DNA of 64,000 nt from positions 3,968,001 through 4,032,000 of the forward strand of contig NZ_PJMS01000001.1 of assembly GCF_002846555.1 (NCBI RefSeq), read 5' to 3'. The notes under the pieces are model-generated. The model was given only the letters and a program-made list of their open reading frames with translations, was not told the DNA's origin and ran no database searches. The stretch is from Aquimarina sp. MAR_2010_214. GTDB lineage: Bacteria; Bacteroidota; Bacteroidia; Flavobacteriales; Flavobacteriaceae. Each line of letters opens with the position of its first letter. Position 1 is the stretch's first letter. Positions 1-8,701 of this stretch are shown piece by piece. The translations under genes and the position numbers were made by a program.

Positions 1-1528
1 TATTAGTAAGCCTGTAGCAGCATACGGGGCATTAACACTTGTAGAACAGGGCAAAATAGATCTCGATAAAGATGTAAATACCTATTTACAATCCTGGAAA
101 TTACCCGACAGTGAATTCACTAAAGAAAAGAAAGTTGCGCTCAAGCATCTTCTTAATCATTCTGGAGGACTAACCGTACATGGTTTTTTAGGGTACAGTC
201 CTGATCTACCTGTGCCTACACTAGTACAAGTCTTAAACGGAGAATCCCCAGCTAATTCTGGAGCTATCTTTGTAGATAAAGTCCCGGAAAAAAGTTTTCG
301 TTACTCTGGAGGAGGATATACAGTGATGCAACAAATGATGATCGATGTAGCCCAAGAGTCATTTCCACAACTTATGAGTGAGTTAGTATTACAGCCTTTA
401 CAAATGAGTAATAGTACATATGATCAACCCTTACAAAGTGAACAGTTAAAAATGGCTGCAACTGGTTATTTGCCAGATGGTTCTACGACCAAAGGAAAAA
501 GACATACCTATCCAGAAATGGCCGCAGCAGGACTATGGACTACCGCAGAGGACCTGGCCAAATTTGCAGTTAATATACAACAGACACTAAAAGGAGAAAG
601 TAAAGCAGCATTATCCCAGGATATGACCACCACAATGCTAACTCCGTTTGTAGAAGATTTTAGTGGATTAGGCATCTTTATAAACAAAATGGAAGACGAA
701 ATCTACTTTGGCCACGGAGGCTGGGACGAAGGGTTTTCTAGTGAAATGATAGCTCATAAAGATAAAGGATACGGAGTGGTTATATTAACCAACTCTAATC
801 ACCCTGATTTTATTTCAGAATTGATTCGATCGGTAGCACTTTCCTATTCATGGGATGATTTTGTACCAACATATGAGAAAAAGGAAATAAATGCTGATCA
901 ACTTAAAGAAATTAGCGGTCGATATCGTCTGCAAAACGATAACTTAATCGAGATATATCACACCAATAATCAGTTATTCAGAAAAGATCTAGGCGCAGAA
1001 CCTGTAGCGCTATTTAAGGTATCTGATAGTATCTATATTAGTAGAGAAAACAATCAACCTGTTCAGTTTACAACCGAGGCAGAAAGTGGACAATTGAATA
1101 TGCTACTTATACATCCTATGAAAAAAACAGTTGAATCTACTCTGGTATTGATGAAAGAAGGTGAAAAAATTCCTTTTGAGTTCCTTGAAGAAGGTAATTT
1201 TGAAGAAGGTCTGAAAGCGTATCAGGAAGTGATGAAAACTGACGCTAATGATCCTGCAGTCTCAGAAAACAATTTAAATCGATTAGGATATCGTTTTATG
1301 GGTATCGAAAACTTAAAATTAGCACAAGATATATTTAAAGTCAATATACTACTCTATCCAGAAAGTTTTAATGTATATGATAGTTATGCTGAAGCCTGTA
1401 TGAAAATCGGAGATCTGGATTTGGCCATAGAGAACTACAAAAAATCGTATAGCCTTAATGAGAAAAATACGAATGCACTAAAAATGATCGAAGAAATAGA
1501 GCAGAAAAAGCAAAATCAAGTCGAGTAA
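1..1528 (+). CDS. Serine hydrolase, beta-lactamase (class C/PBP4*-like) family, 5'-partial, with C-terminal TPRs
   Basis: The reading frame is open from the left edge (codons start at base 2), so the N-terminus lies outside the window. The visible start ISKPVAAYGAL is the K-side of an SxxK active-site motif. The catalytic Ser codon would end at base 1, so the nucleophile itself is not visible. The YSGGGY block (about base 302) fits the second YxN-type motif, and FGHGGWDEGF (about base 709) is the HxG-type third motif. After the hydrolase domain comes a linker and about 110 residues of TPR-like helices (FEEGLKAYQEVM, LDLAIENYKKSYSLN). Such proteins are usually exported peptidases or esterases; substrate unknown. 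The GTG at 212 is internal, not a start. Confidence 0.85.
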   Translation, partial: ISKPVAAYGALTLVEQGKIDLDKDVNTYLQSWKLPDSEFTKEKKVALKHLLNHSGGLTVHGFLGYSPDLPVPTLVQVLNGESPANSGAIFVDKVPEKSFRYSGGGYTVMQQMMIDVAQESFPQLMSELVLQPLQMSNSTYDQPLQSEQLKMAATGYLPDGSTTKGKRHTYPEMAAAGLWTTAEDLAKFAVNIQQTLKGESKAALSQDMTTTMLTPFVEDFSGLGIFINKMEDEIYFGHGGWDEGFSSEMIAHKDKGYGVVILTNSNHPDFISELIRSVALSYSWDDFVPTYEKKEINADQLKEISGRYRLQNDNLIEIYHTNNQLFRKDLGAEPVALFKVSDSIYISRENNQPVQFTTEAESGQLNMLLIHPMKKTVESTLVLMKEGEKIPFEFLEEGNFEEGLKAYQEVMKTDANDPAVSENNLNRLGYRFMGIENLKLAQDIFKVNILLYPESFNVYDSYAEACMKIGDLDLAIENYKKSYSLNEKNTNALKMIEEIEQKKQNQVE

Positions 1529-1531
1529 TGC

Positions 1532-1565
1532 CTTTTTTAATTCAAAATTCTCAAATGCATAATGG
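1532..1565. repeat. Short copy of a dispersed intergenic repeat
   Basis: Just after the hydrolase stop codon. Bases 1532-1552 match 18184-18204 exactly, and 1549-1565 (TCTCAAATGCATAATGG) match 18286-18302 with two differences. The copy at 18 kb has about 81 extra bases between these two parts. Confidence 0.6.
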
Positions 1566-1691
1566 ATTAATATTTAGAAAAACTTAGCGTAACATACTGT
1601 GGTTTTCGAGTAATGTTTGTATGTTTACCTACAGTTTACTGCATATATTTAATACCCCCATATATTATACAAACCGTATACTATAAAATAA

Positions 1692-3356
1692 ATGATTGCA
1701 AAACAAGTATTTAAAAACATTCCTAAACCCTTTGGTTTATTCTTTTTTTTAATTTTTTGTTGTATAGTTTCTGGCTACGCCCAGAAATATCAGCTTACCA
1801 ATGATGTTTTAGAAAAAGAATATCTAGATAACTCTGTACTCTTTATTTATGAAGACGTTACAACAAACTTATCTTTTGAACAGATTAGTGCAGAAAACTT
1901 TCAACATCACTTTGTTCCCAAACAAAATGGCTACGCATACGATAGTAGTGGAACTATCTGGCTGAAATTTACAATCGAAAACACCTCGGATGCACGAAGA
2001 GATTTTGTAGTCTTTTCAAATGATTGGGATGTGCAGTTTTTCACAAAAAACAAAGGAAACAATTTCTTTACAGCCCCCCAGGGAGTGCTCCCTAATAGCT
2101 TTAATAATAAGTTATATACCGGAGAAAATGCAGATGGAAAAATTCTGGACTATCTGCTCCCCAATACCTCTAGAACGTATTATATAAAAATGCCCGGAGC
2201 CTTATATAATGTTTCTTTTAAAAGTTTTGATTTTGTATACATTAGTGATCGTGCAGTTGTAAAAGAAAAAGCGTTATTTGATCTATGGACAAGCAGTATC
2301 TATGTTGGAGTACTATTTCTGGTATTACTGGCCAACTTTTATCTTATGATCACTGCATTTAAGAAAAGTTATATTTTTTATGCATTCTATAGCATTAGCC
2401 ATGTACTCTTTTTTACCGGGTATTATCAAATCCCAACCCTATTGTCATTTACCTGGCCAATTACACACAGTATATTTCTTCCGATCACCTCATCATTATA
2501 TCTTTTGTTCGTTCATGAGTATTTAAGTATCGAAAAACATAGTAGAGTTGTAAGTATCATTTTTAAAAGCTATATCATCTGTACTATATTGTCTGTGATC
2601 GTCTTATTCTACCTTTGCCTGACTGATATGGTTACATACTATCATGTGTTACCAAAAGTAAATATTACTAACCTTACATTTTTATTGGTAAGTAGCTTTC
2701 TCATAATGGTAATCCCAGGGAAATTTAAATATTTTATCCTTCTCGGAACTCTATTTATTGCTATTGGAGCTACTTTTACCTGGATTACACAATACAATGA
2801 TGCAATGGTACAGACATTTTCTTATTCTATTGCCGGAAATGCGATTGAAAAAATTGTATTCTTATTTGGGATATTTTACCTCCATAATCAGGAACAAAAT
2901 GCTGCCAGAGTCAAATTACTTTCTGCACAAAAGCAGCTAGAATTAAGTAAACAGCAACTCAAAAATTTCTCTAATTCAATCCGAGAAAAGAATAAACTTA
3001 TTGAAACATTTGAACAACAAATTGAAGCATCAACAAATACACTACCACAAAAAGAAGAAAACCTGCAGCAACTAACCAAATCTATTATACTTACAGAAGA
3101 GGATTGGGTAGGTTTTAAAAAGCTGTATGAAGAAGTACATCCAAATTTCTTTTATATATTAAAATCTAAATATCCAACATTAACCAATGCCGAGATTCGT
3201 ATGATTGCGTTACTAAAACTGCACTTATCGAATAAAGAAATTGCCGGTATGTTAGGGATCAATTCTAATAGTGTAGTCAAAACAAAATATCGCCTCAGAA
3301 AAAAGATATCTGATGAAGAAGATATCGATATCGATACTGTAATAGAAAGTATATAA
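1692..3356 (+). CDS. 7TM-DISM membrane sensor with C-terminal LuxR-type HTH
   Basis: 554 aa. A signal peptide (about 1-30, ending SGYAQ) is followed by a periplasmic beta-rich domain of the 7TMR-DISM extracellular type (about 35-190). Then come about seven hydrophobic segments (195-400), a Gln/Lys-rich coiled coil (405-470), and a LuxR/GerE-type helix-turn-helix (about 485-545, core LSNKEIAGMLGINSNSVVKTKYRLRKKI). The architecture is a one-component sensor: ligand sensed outside, DNA or partner bound inside. This Bacteroidota family often lacks a kinase, as here. It stands alone, with a weak terminator after it. Ligand and targets cannot be read from the sequence. Confidence 0.8.
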   Translation: MIAKQVFKNIPKPFGLFFFLIFCCIVSGYAQKYQLTNDVLEKEYLDNSVLFIYEDVTTNLSFEQISAENFQHHFVPKQNGYAYDSSGTIWLKFTIENTSDARRDFVVFSNDWDVQFFTKNKGNNFFTAPQGVLPNSFNNKLYTGENADGKILDYLLPNTSRTYYIKMPGALYNVSFKSFDFVYISDRAVVKEKALFDLWTSSIYVGVLFLVLLANFYLMITAFKKSYIFYAFYSISHVLFFTGYYQIPTLLSFTWPITHSIFLPITSSLYLLFVHEYLSIEKHSRVVSIIFKSYIICTILSVIVLFYLCLTDMVTYYHVLPKVNITNLTFLLVSSFLIMVIPGKFKYFILLGTLFIAIGATFTWITQYNDAMVQTFSYSIAGNAIEKIVFLFGIFYLHNQEQNAARVKLLSAQKQLELSKQQLKNFSNSIREKNKLIETFEQQIEASTNTLPQKEENLQQLTKSIILTEEDWVGFKKLYEEVHPNFFYILKSKYPTLTNAEIRMIALLKLHLSNKEIAGMLGINSNSVVKTKYRLRKKISDEEDIDIDTVIESI

Positions 3357-3398
3357 TACTATTTTCTCTATATCTTATTTATCTAAACCTTCTCTCGT

Positions 3399-3424
3399 AA
3401 ACCTTGTTTTTACTAGGTTTTTTT
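3399..3424 (+). terminator. Weak rho-independent terminator
   Basis: A 6-bp stem (AAACCT 3399-3404 with AGGTTT 3415-3420) running into a T tract, 40 nt after the 7TM-DISM stop. Confidence 0.5.
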
Positions 3425-3524
3425 AATTGTCCATGATTTTGTCCACCTCAATTTCCGGGATTGGGCTGCTTTGTTTTATAGTTTAGCCAAAACAAAAACA
3501 AGTATACAAATCAACACACAAATC

Positions 3525-5183
3525 ATGAAAATCAAGTATTTTAAATATGCCTTTTATATATTCTTATCAGGTATCATAACGTTGACTTCTTGTAGTAAAG
3601 ATGATGAACCTGCTACACCAGAATCAGAGCAACCTGCATCTGATATTAATGAAGGAAATGGTATCAGTAAAGATGATCTTAAAATAAGTAAAGGTGATAT
3701 TGGGGTAATCATAGACGCTCGTAATGTGGCAAAAAAAGGAATCTTACCTGCTATTGCTGAAGTAAAAATTGACGCAAAAGAAGGTAATTATTCTAAAACA
3801 CTAGATCTAAATGAGTTTACCAACATGGCAAGTATCTCATTTCCGATCGAAGAATTATCAAAAGCTGCAATAGCAGAGCTTAGAGAAGGAGTATCTGCTA
3901 CTGTTGATATTAAAGATAAAGATGGTAAGTCTATTGTAAGCGAGACATTCACTAAATTCTCTTTAAAAGAGAATGGAGTTCGACTTACTATTAAGGCAGA
4001 TCAAGTAGTTTCGGTTGTACCAAGGCCTTCCTTTAATCCAAACATACCATATTATTTACAAGTTGTTCTAAATGGTCAACCAACAAATAGGGTATTAGAA
4101 GCAGAGACTAGTCCAAATAAGGCAAATAGATTTGTTATTCGAAAAAATAATTTCGATCCTAAAAAGGAAAGCACTAAATTTTATATTGTTCCTGTACCTG
4201 GTTATGGTACCTATTACATTAAAACTAAGGATAATTATTTTCTAGGAGTATTTCCTTCTGAGAATTCTAGCATTACCACACATACAATTAGAGCTGTAAA
4301 AATAGATAACCCCGATACTTACCTTGCATTAAAGTATAGATTTAGTATTAGAACTGCAGAAAATGGAGAAGTATATTTAGAGTCGCATTTAAATAAAACT
4401 ATCGATTATCTTTTTTATGATCAGGATGAAAATATAGAAACCTGGCAACTATATTCAGGAACATCTAATGGTTCATTATTATATCCTTTGCATTTTAGAA
4501 TCATGCCTGCAACGATACAATGGAAAATTGAAACGATTAGCACCGAGTATATGAAACCTATTTTTCCCGCGGCAGATAGCTCTTTTGGATTTAATAGCAC
4601 CTTATCCAATTGTAGTCCCGGTACACTAGAGCAAGAAGTGGGTACAGAAATAAGCAGCGAAAAAACGGCTACTATCGGTTGGGAAGAATCTTTAGAACTC
4701 ACCTCAGAAAGCACGTATGAAGTATCTGCTTCCGTAGAAGTTTCGGCATCTGCTAAATTCTTTGGAGTCGGAGTCGATGTAACAGCATCTGCTTCGACAT
4801 CGTATAGCGTAACCAAAGGAATGACGACCACAAACACTGGTTTTGGAGAACAAAGTACTGTAGAGTCACAAAGTTTTTTTAGTAGTCGTACCATAGAAGT
4901 ATTACCACAAACAGCAGTATTAGTATATGATGCTTATCAAACTTATTCTAATATTACTATTCCTTTTGTACAACGCTATCGTGTTAGAGGTACCGATACA
5001 ACAAATAACAAGGTCTTAACAGGAAATCAAATTGTATCACAATTTGGATTTAATGACTTTGATGGTGTAATCACCTTAGTCGGTAGCGATTTTGTAGAAC
5101 TCACAGTAAGAGGAACTACCAAAATAGACAACCTTATCGAAACACAAAGTGAGGTTAAAGAAGTAACCACAACTTGTGATTAA
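3525..5183 (+). CDS. Lipoprotein with a candidate aerolysin/ETX-MTX2-like pore-forming C-terminal domain
   Basis: Start set at 3525, not the upstream ATG at 3471, because MKIKYFKYAFYIFLSG...LTSC is a lipoprotein signal peptide with lipobox Cys23. 552 aa precursor. After an acidic tether comes an Ig-like region (about 50-165), then a 180-residue beta-rich region with repeated Y/F-x-I/V strands that might be a beta-trefoil lectin fold (about 170-345). The C-terminal part (about 350-550) has Ser/Thr-rich alternating strands (SASVEVSASAKFFGVGVDVT, then ASASTSYSVTKGMTTT) and an IPFVQRYRVRG strand. This pattern resembles the insertion hairpin and flanking strands of aerolysin/ETX-MTX2 toxins. The assignment is by composition and pattern only. 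It could instead be an adhesin or surface lectin. Confidence 0.6.
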   Translation: MKIKYFKYAFYIFLSGIITLTSCSKDDEPATPESEQPASDINEGNGISKDDLKISKGDIGVIIDARNVAKKGILPAIAEVKIDAKEGNYSKTLDLNEFTNMASISFPIEELSKAAIAELREGVSATVDIKDKDGKSIVSETFTKFSLKENGVRLTIKADQVVSVVPRPSFNPNIPYYLQVVLNGQPTNRVLEAETSPNKANRFVIRKNNFDPKKESTKFYIVPVPGYGTYYIKTKDNYFLGVFPSENSSITTHTIRAVKIDNPDTYLALKYRFSIRTAENGEVYLESHLNKTIDYLFYDQDENIETWQLYSGTSNGSLLYPLHFRIMPATIQWKIETISTEYMKPIFPAADSSFGFNSTLSNCSPGTLEQEVGTEISSEKTATIGWEESLELTSESTYEVSASVEVSASAKFFGVGVDVTASASTSYSVTKGMTTTNTGFGEQSTVESQSFFSSRTIEVLPQTAVLVYDAYQTYSNITIPFVQRYRVRGTDTTNNKVLTGNQIVSQFGFNDFDGVITLVGSDFVELTVRGTTKIDNLIETQSEVKEVTTTCD

Positions 5184-5202
5184 CCCCATCCCTGATTTTT
5201 AG

Positions 5203-5240
5203 GCAGGATTGTAGTAAATACAGTCCTGCTTCTTTATTTT
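5203..5240 (+). terminator. Rho-independent terminator
   Basis: GCAGGA (5203-5208) pairs with TCCTGC (5224-5229), followed by TTCTTTATTTTT. It lies 20 nt after the pore-forming-like lipoprotein gene. The remaining 245 bp up to 5486 show only AT-rich leader sequence. Confidence 0.7.
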
Positions 5241-5485
5241 TAAGAATACCTCTCTCCTATTTATTTTTCTTAATACTAGTATTCGGTAACTGTTTATTTA
5301 TAGATACCTCACCTAAATCTTATTTCATTGTTTTTTGAAGTAAATACTTACCAAGTAATATTACTTCTTTAGTATATTGCAAATGCATCATCTTTTTAAC
5401 TTATAACCTCAGTTCGACATAAGTTATAGTGTTTATTAAAACGTGAATTCGGGTTTAAAAGATTGTTTGTTTAAGCATCTTCTAT

Positions 5486-6046
5486 ATGATACGGATCAAT
5501 CAAGAATTATTAAATTTCTTTTCAAGACTTTCTGAATCTTCGGCAAGTGGTTTGGTAAAAGAGATAAGATATTTTTCTAAAGACAAAATAGTTACTCAAG
5601 GAAAATATGTATCCTCTATATATATCATAAAAAGTGGCGTGGTAAAATGTTATGTCAACGAAGATAATGGTAGAGATTTTATACAGGAGTTTTTTAGCAC
5701 TGGTGAAATCCTTGGAGAATTAGAAGTCTTTAATGATATTATTAGTTTTTGCAATGCAGAAGCGATAACAGAAGTTACTGGATACCAGATTGATGTCAAA
5801 GATTTCTATACCTTATTAGAAAATCATCCTGAACTTAATATATTGTTATTAAAAGCATTAGCCAATAAAGTAAGAGATACTGCGATTAGAGCATCCCAAC
5901 AACAATCATATCCTATAGCATATAATCTCAAAAAACTAATGAAATTTTCTTCTGATGAAGCCATGGCTTTTTCTAAACAAGATATAGCCGATTATTTAGG
6001 AATAACGCTACGCAGTCTTAATAGAGCATTACATGAGATATCTTAA
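5486..6046 (+). CDS. Crp/Fnr-type regulator (YeiL-like), apparently short at the C-terminus
   Basis: 186 aa. The cyclic-nucleotide-binding-like beta roll spans about 25-120 (YVSSIYIIKSGVVKCYV, FFSTGEILGELEVF), followed by a dimerisation helix and a winged-helix start (FSKQDIADYLGITLRSLNRALHEIS). The protein stops right after the recognition helix, so the beta-wing normally found in Crp/Fnr members (some 20 residues) is absent. No N-terminal Cys cluster for an Fnr-type iron-sulphur centre is visible. Whether it still binds DNA normally is uncertain. It is monocistronic, with a small hairpin at 6074-6093 after it. Confidence 0.75.
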   Translation: MIRINQELLNFFSRLSESSASGLVKEIRYFSKDKIVTQGKYVSSIYIIKSGVVKCYVNEDNGRDFIQEFFSTGEILGELEVFNDIISFCNAEAITEVTGYQIDVKDFYTLLENHPELNILLLKALANKVRDTAIRASQQQSYPIAYNLKKLMKFSSDEAMAFSKQDIADYLGITLRSLNRALHEIS

Positions 6047-6139
6047 TATAGTTAGTATATTTGATGAAATTATGAGAATCCCGTATGGTTCTCAAAACCT
6101 ATATATCATCAAAGGTGAACGCAAGAATTAAATTATTAA

Positions 6140-7288
6140 ATGGATAACTACGCTATTCTTAGCATTATAAGCTTGATGATTGTTTTTATATCATCACTTT
6201 TTGCCATCTTCTTACTAACTGTAAAAACCAAAAACAAAACCAGTAATCGACTTATTGCTGCTTTTCTTATTCTTGTAGCCATCGATATCAGCTCTTTTTT
6301 CTACCATAGATTTATAGATATGCCTCTAACGCTAGAAATGATACGTATGGATCTTCCATCTTTTTCAAGTCCGGTGCTTTATCTTTTTTTCTTATCGGTT
6401 ATCTATATAGATTTTAAGCTGAAACCAAAACATCTGTTACATGGCCTCCCTTTCGTAATAAGTACCTTGATATTTACACCCAGATTTTATTTGGCAAGCC
6501 AAGAAGCCAAACTTTCTTTTATGAATAATTATATGCTAACTCCAGAATCCATTTCCACTATGATTATTGGTCATATTCAGGTTATAGCATATATCATTGC
6601 CATTTTTGTCATCTTAAAGAAATCTAAGAAGATAATGCTGGAAAACTACTCTAATGCAACCACGGCAAAACATAAATGGTTGTTTCAGTTAAACGTTATT
6701 TCTAGTTTTATCTTTGTTGTTAGTACTTCAAAAACGATATTTAAGTTTTATAATGATGATTTCCAAACCGTAAATATTGCCAGAATTATTGTTGTGTTTC
6801 TGGTCCTATGCTTTATATGCTGGTTAATTTTAAAAGCATTGTATAATCCAGGGTTTTTTAGAGGAATTGATTCTAAATTACTTCCGGTAGAAAATATGAT
6901 TACAAAGAATGAAACAGTAATCAATCTCCCAGACGATAAAGTGATTCAGGATCAAATACAACAATTAAAAACGTATATGATCGACCAAAAACCGTATCTA
7001 AATCCTACACTTACTATACAGAATTTGGCAGATGATCTGCAACTACCCGTTAGAGAAGTATCGATTCTGATCAATCATCATCTTAATCAACATTTTTTTG
7101 ATTTTGTAAATGAATATCGTATTCAACATGCCAAAGATATTTTACAAAACCCAGCAAAAAAACAATTTACTATTCTGGAAATTTTATATGAAGTAGGTTT
7201 TAACTCTAAATCTTCTTTTAATACCGCATTTAAAAAATATGCAAATGTGACACCCACAGAATATCGTAAAAAAGCAAATCATGCATAA
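6140..7288 (+). CDS. Membrane-anchored AraC-family transcriptional regulator (copy 1, intact)
   Basis: 382 aa. The N-terminal ~240 residues contain about six to seven hydrophobic helices, and the C-terminal ~110 form an AraC/XylS double helix-turn-helix. HTH1 is LTIQNLADDLQLPVREVSILIN and HTH2 is FTILEILYEVGFNSKSSFNTAFKKY, followed by the classical TPTEYRK ending. It is presumed to sense a signal in or across the membrane and bind DNA directly. The next gene (7317 onward) is a tandem paralogue broken by an insertion sequence, only 28 bp downstream. The outer-membrane receptor gene at 9651 is a likely target of one or both. Confidence 0.85.
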   Translation: MDNYAILSIISLMIVFISSLFAIFLLTVKTKNKTSNRLIAAFLILVAIDISSFFYHRFIDMPLTLEMIRMDLPSFSSPVLYLFFLSVIYIDFKLKPKHLLHGLPFVISTLIFTPRFYLASQEAKLSFMNNYMLTPESISTMIIGHIQVIAYIIAIFVILKKSKKIMLENYSNATTAKHKWLFQLNVISSFIFVVSTSKTIFKFYNDDFQTVNIARIIVVFLVLCFICWLILKALYNPGFFRGIDSKLLPVENMITKNETVINLPDDKVIQDQIQQLKTYMIDQKPYLNPTLTIQNLADDLQLPVREVSILINHHLNQHFFDFVNEYRIQHAKDILQNPAKKQFTILEILYEVGFNSKSSFNTAFKKYANVTPTEYRKKANHA

Positions 7289-7632
7289 AACCAAATAATC
7301 TAAGGTTTCAAAGTCTATGAACTATTTATCATCCATAACTTTAATCATTGTTTTTATATCTTTTTTCTTTGCTTTCTTTTTATTTACCGTTAAGACTAAG
7401 AACAAGTTAAGTAATGTTTTTATTGGATGTTATCTGATAGCTATTGCTACAGAAATAAGTGTGTTTTTCTATGGATTTTATATTGATACTCATCCTGTTA
7501 TTGATGTTTTAAGAGACAATATTAGTTTTTTACAAAGCCCATTACTTTTTTTATATGTTCTTTCTATGTTGTATACCAATTTTAAACTACAATACAAGCA
7601 TCTATTACATAGTATACCATTTGTTTTGATAA

Positions 7633-7640
7633 CAATTCTT
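7633..7640. repeat. Target-site duplication, left copy
   Basis: CAATTCTT directly before the IS left end GGCTAAG; repeated at 8694-8701. Eight bases is the usual duplication length of the IS1595 family. Confidence 0.93.
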
Positions 7641-8693
7641 GGCTAAGTTCTAAAAAGCATATTATTTACTACTATGTTTTTAAATTCCATCCAGGCAGTA
7701 TTGGAAGCAAAGGCTATAGCTGCTACGGTTGCCATTTTACTGGTTGAATTTTTTATTTTTTCTAAGACTAAAAACCAATTCAGATAATTCTGAAGGTATT
7801 TTGTTGCCACTCCATTGAAGGGCTCCATAAATTTCCTTAGACGCATATCCATATTATTCACATTTTGTACGTGATATATTTTGTCAACAGCTCTTTGACC
7901 CTTCGAAGCATTAAATTTTTTGTGTGCTACCTTCTTGTCTTTTGCAAATGCAGTATAGCTTCTGTGACTGTCGCTACAAAGGGTTTCTACTTTAGCCAAC
8001 TTCCCTTGTAATATAGTCTCCAAGTCACTTTTACTAATGCGACCTCTGGTAGCTACTTTGAAATCTTTGTTCCCTGATCGGTCACAACTGGCTATCACAG
8101 CTACTTTTTCATTACTGAGACCAGCTTTACTTGCCTTTGCGCCACGTTTTCTAGCAGGACGATCCAAATTTCGATTCCCTTTTTCAGAGTAAGCAAAGAA
8201 AAGATCATCACTCTCTAGGATTCCTTGGAATTCATCCACACTTACGCTCCCAAAGGAGACAAGTAATTTGTGCCTCCAATCAAAAGAAGTCTGAATAGAA
8301 ATCCCTGTTTCTTTGGCACTCTTGCGAATACTATATCCAGAGAGTAAACAGAATAAATAACGATTAACTTTGTCTTTCTTCTTGAGGTTGTACCAGAACT
8401 TACCGGTAGTTTCACTAAAGTTTTTATGACAAGTATTACAAACATAGCGCTGTACTCCTTTGAGCTTACCATTAGCCTTAATTTTATTGCACTTACAATG
8501 AGGACAGCTTATGGCTTTACTCTGATTGCTATCAATCAGGGCTGAACCCTCAGTAGAGATCTCCAATAATGTGGAAACAATTTCTGATTGAACCAAAGCC
8601 GATGAACTAATGAAAAAATCTCTAAAATCTTCTGGTATCATTTCTCCGTTTTTATAAAGTAAAGATAAAACATATTCTAATTAGAACTTAGCC
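7641..8693 (-). mobile_element. IS1595-family insertion sequence, complete, 1,053 bp
   Basis: Terminal inverted repeats begin GGCTAAGTTCTAA at both ends (left 7641-7653; right as its complement ending at 8693). The match is 13 perfect bases, then partial over about 22. It is flanked by 8-bp direct repeats CAATTCTT. A single transposase gene fills the element on the minus strand, and its stop codon sits inside the left inverted repeat. Intact ends, perfect duplications and an intact transposase point to a recent insertion. Confidence 0.95.
7643..8641 (-). CDS. IS1595-family (ISXO2-like) transposase
   Basis: 332 aa. An N-terminal zinc-ribbon has two CxxC pairs (CPHCKCNK ... CNTCHKNF, about 46-75). 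It is followed by a helix-turn-helix-like stretch (SGYSIRKSAKETGISIQTSF) and the RNase-H-type catalytic domain, with acidic residues in ILESDDLFF, in LCSDSHRSY and an Asn/acidic cluster in HVQNVNNMDMRLRKFM. The GVATKYLQNYLNWF block is typical of this family. Length agrees with ISXO2-type transposases and no frameshift is seen. It catalyses cut-and-paste or copy transposition of the element. Confidence 0.92.
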   Translation of the reverse strand: MIPEDFRDFFISSSALVQSEIVSTLLEISTEGSALIDSNQSKAISCPHCKCNKIKANGKLKGVQRYVCNTCHKNFSETTGKFWYNLKKKDKVNRYLFCLLSGYSIRKSAKETGISIQTSFDWRHKLLVSFGSVSVDEFQGILESDDLFFAYSEKGNRNLDRPARKRGAKASKAGLSNEKVAVIASCDRSGNKDFKVATRGRISKSDLETILQGKLAKVETLCSDSHRSYTAFAKDKKVAHKKFNASKGQRAVDKIYHVQNVNNMDMRLRKFMEPFNGVATKYLQNYLNWFLVLEKIKNSTSKMATVAAIAFASNTAWMEFKNIVVNNMLFRT

Positions 8694-8701
8694 CAATTCT
8701 T
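8694..8701. repeat. Target-site duplication, right copy
   Basis: CAATTCTT directly after the IS right end ...CTTAGCC; same as 7633-7640. Confidence 0.93.

Noticed and set aside
3471..3524. Upstream ATG extension of the lipoprotein at 3525
   Set aside because: It would bury a clear lipoprotein signal peptide.
4421..4894. 157-codon antisense frame inside the pore-former-like lipoprotein gene
   Set aside because: Composition mirrors the forward Ser/Thr-rich repeats; no start signals or family features.
8242..8472. Second frame inside the IS transposase
   Set aside because: No programmed frameshift signal is needed; the single transposase frame is complete for this family.
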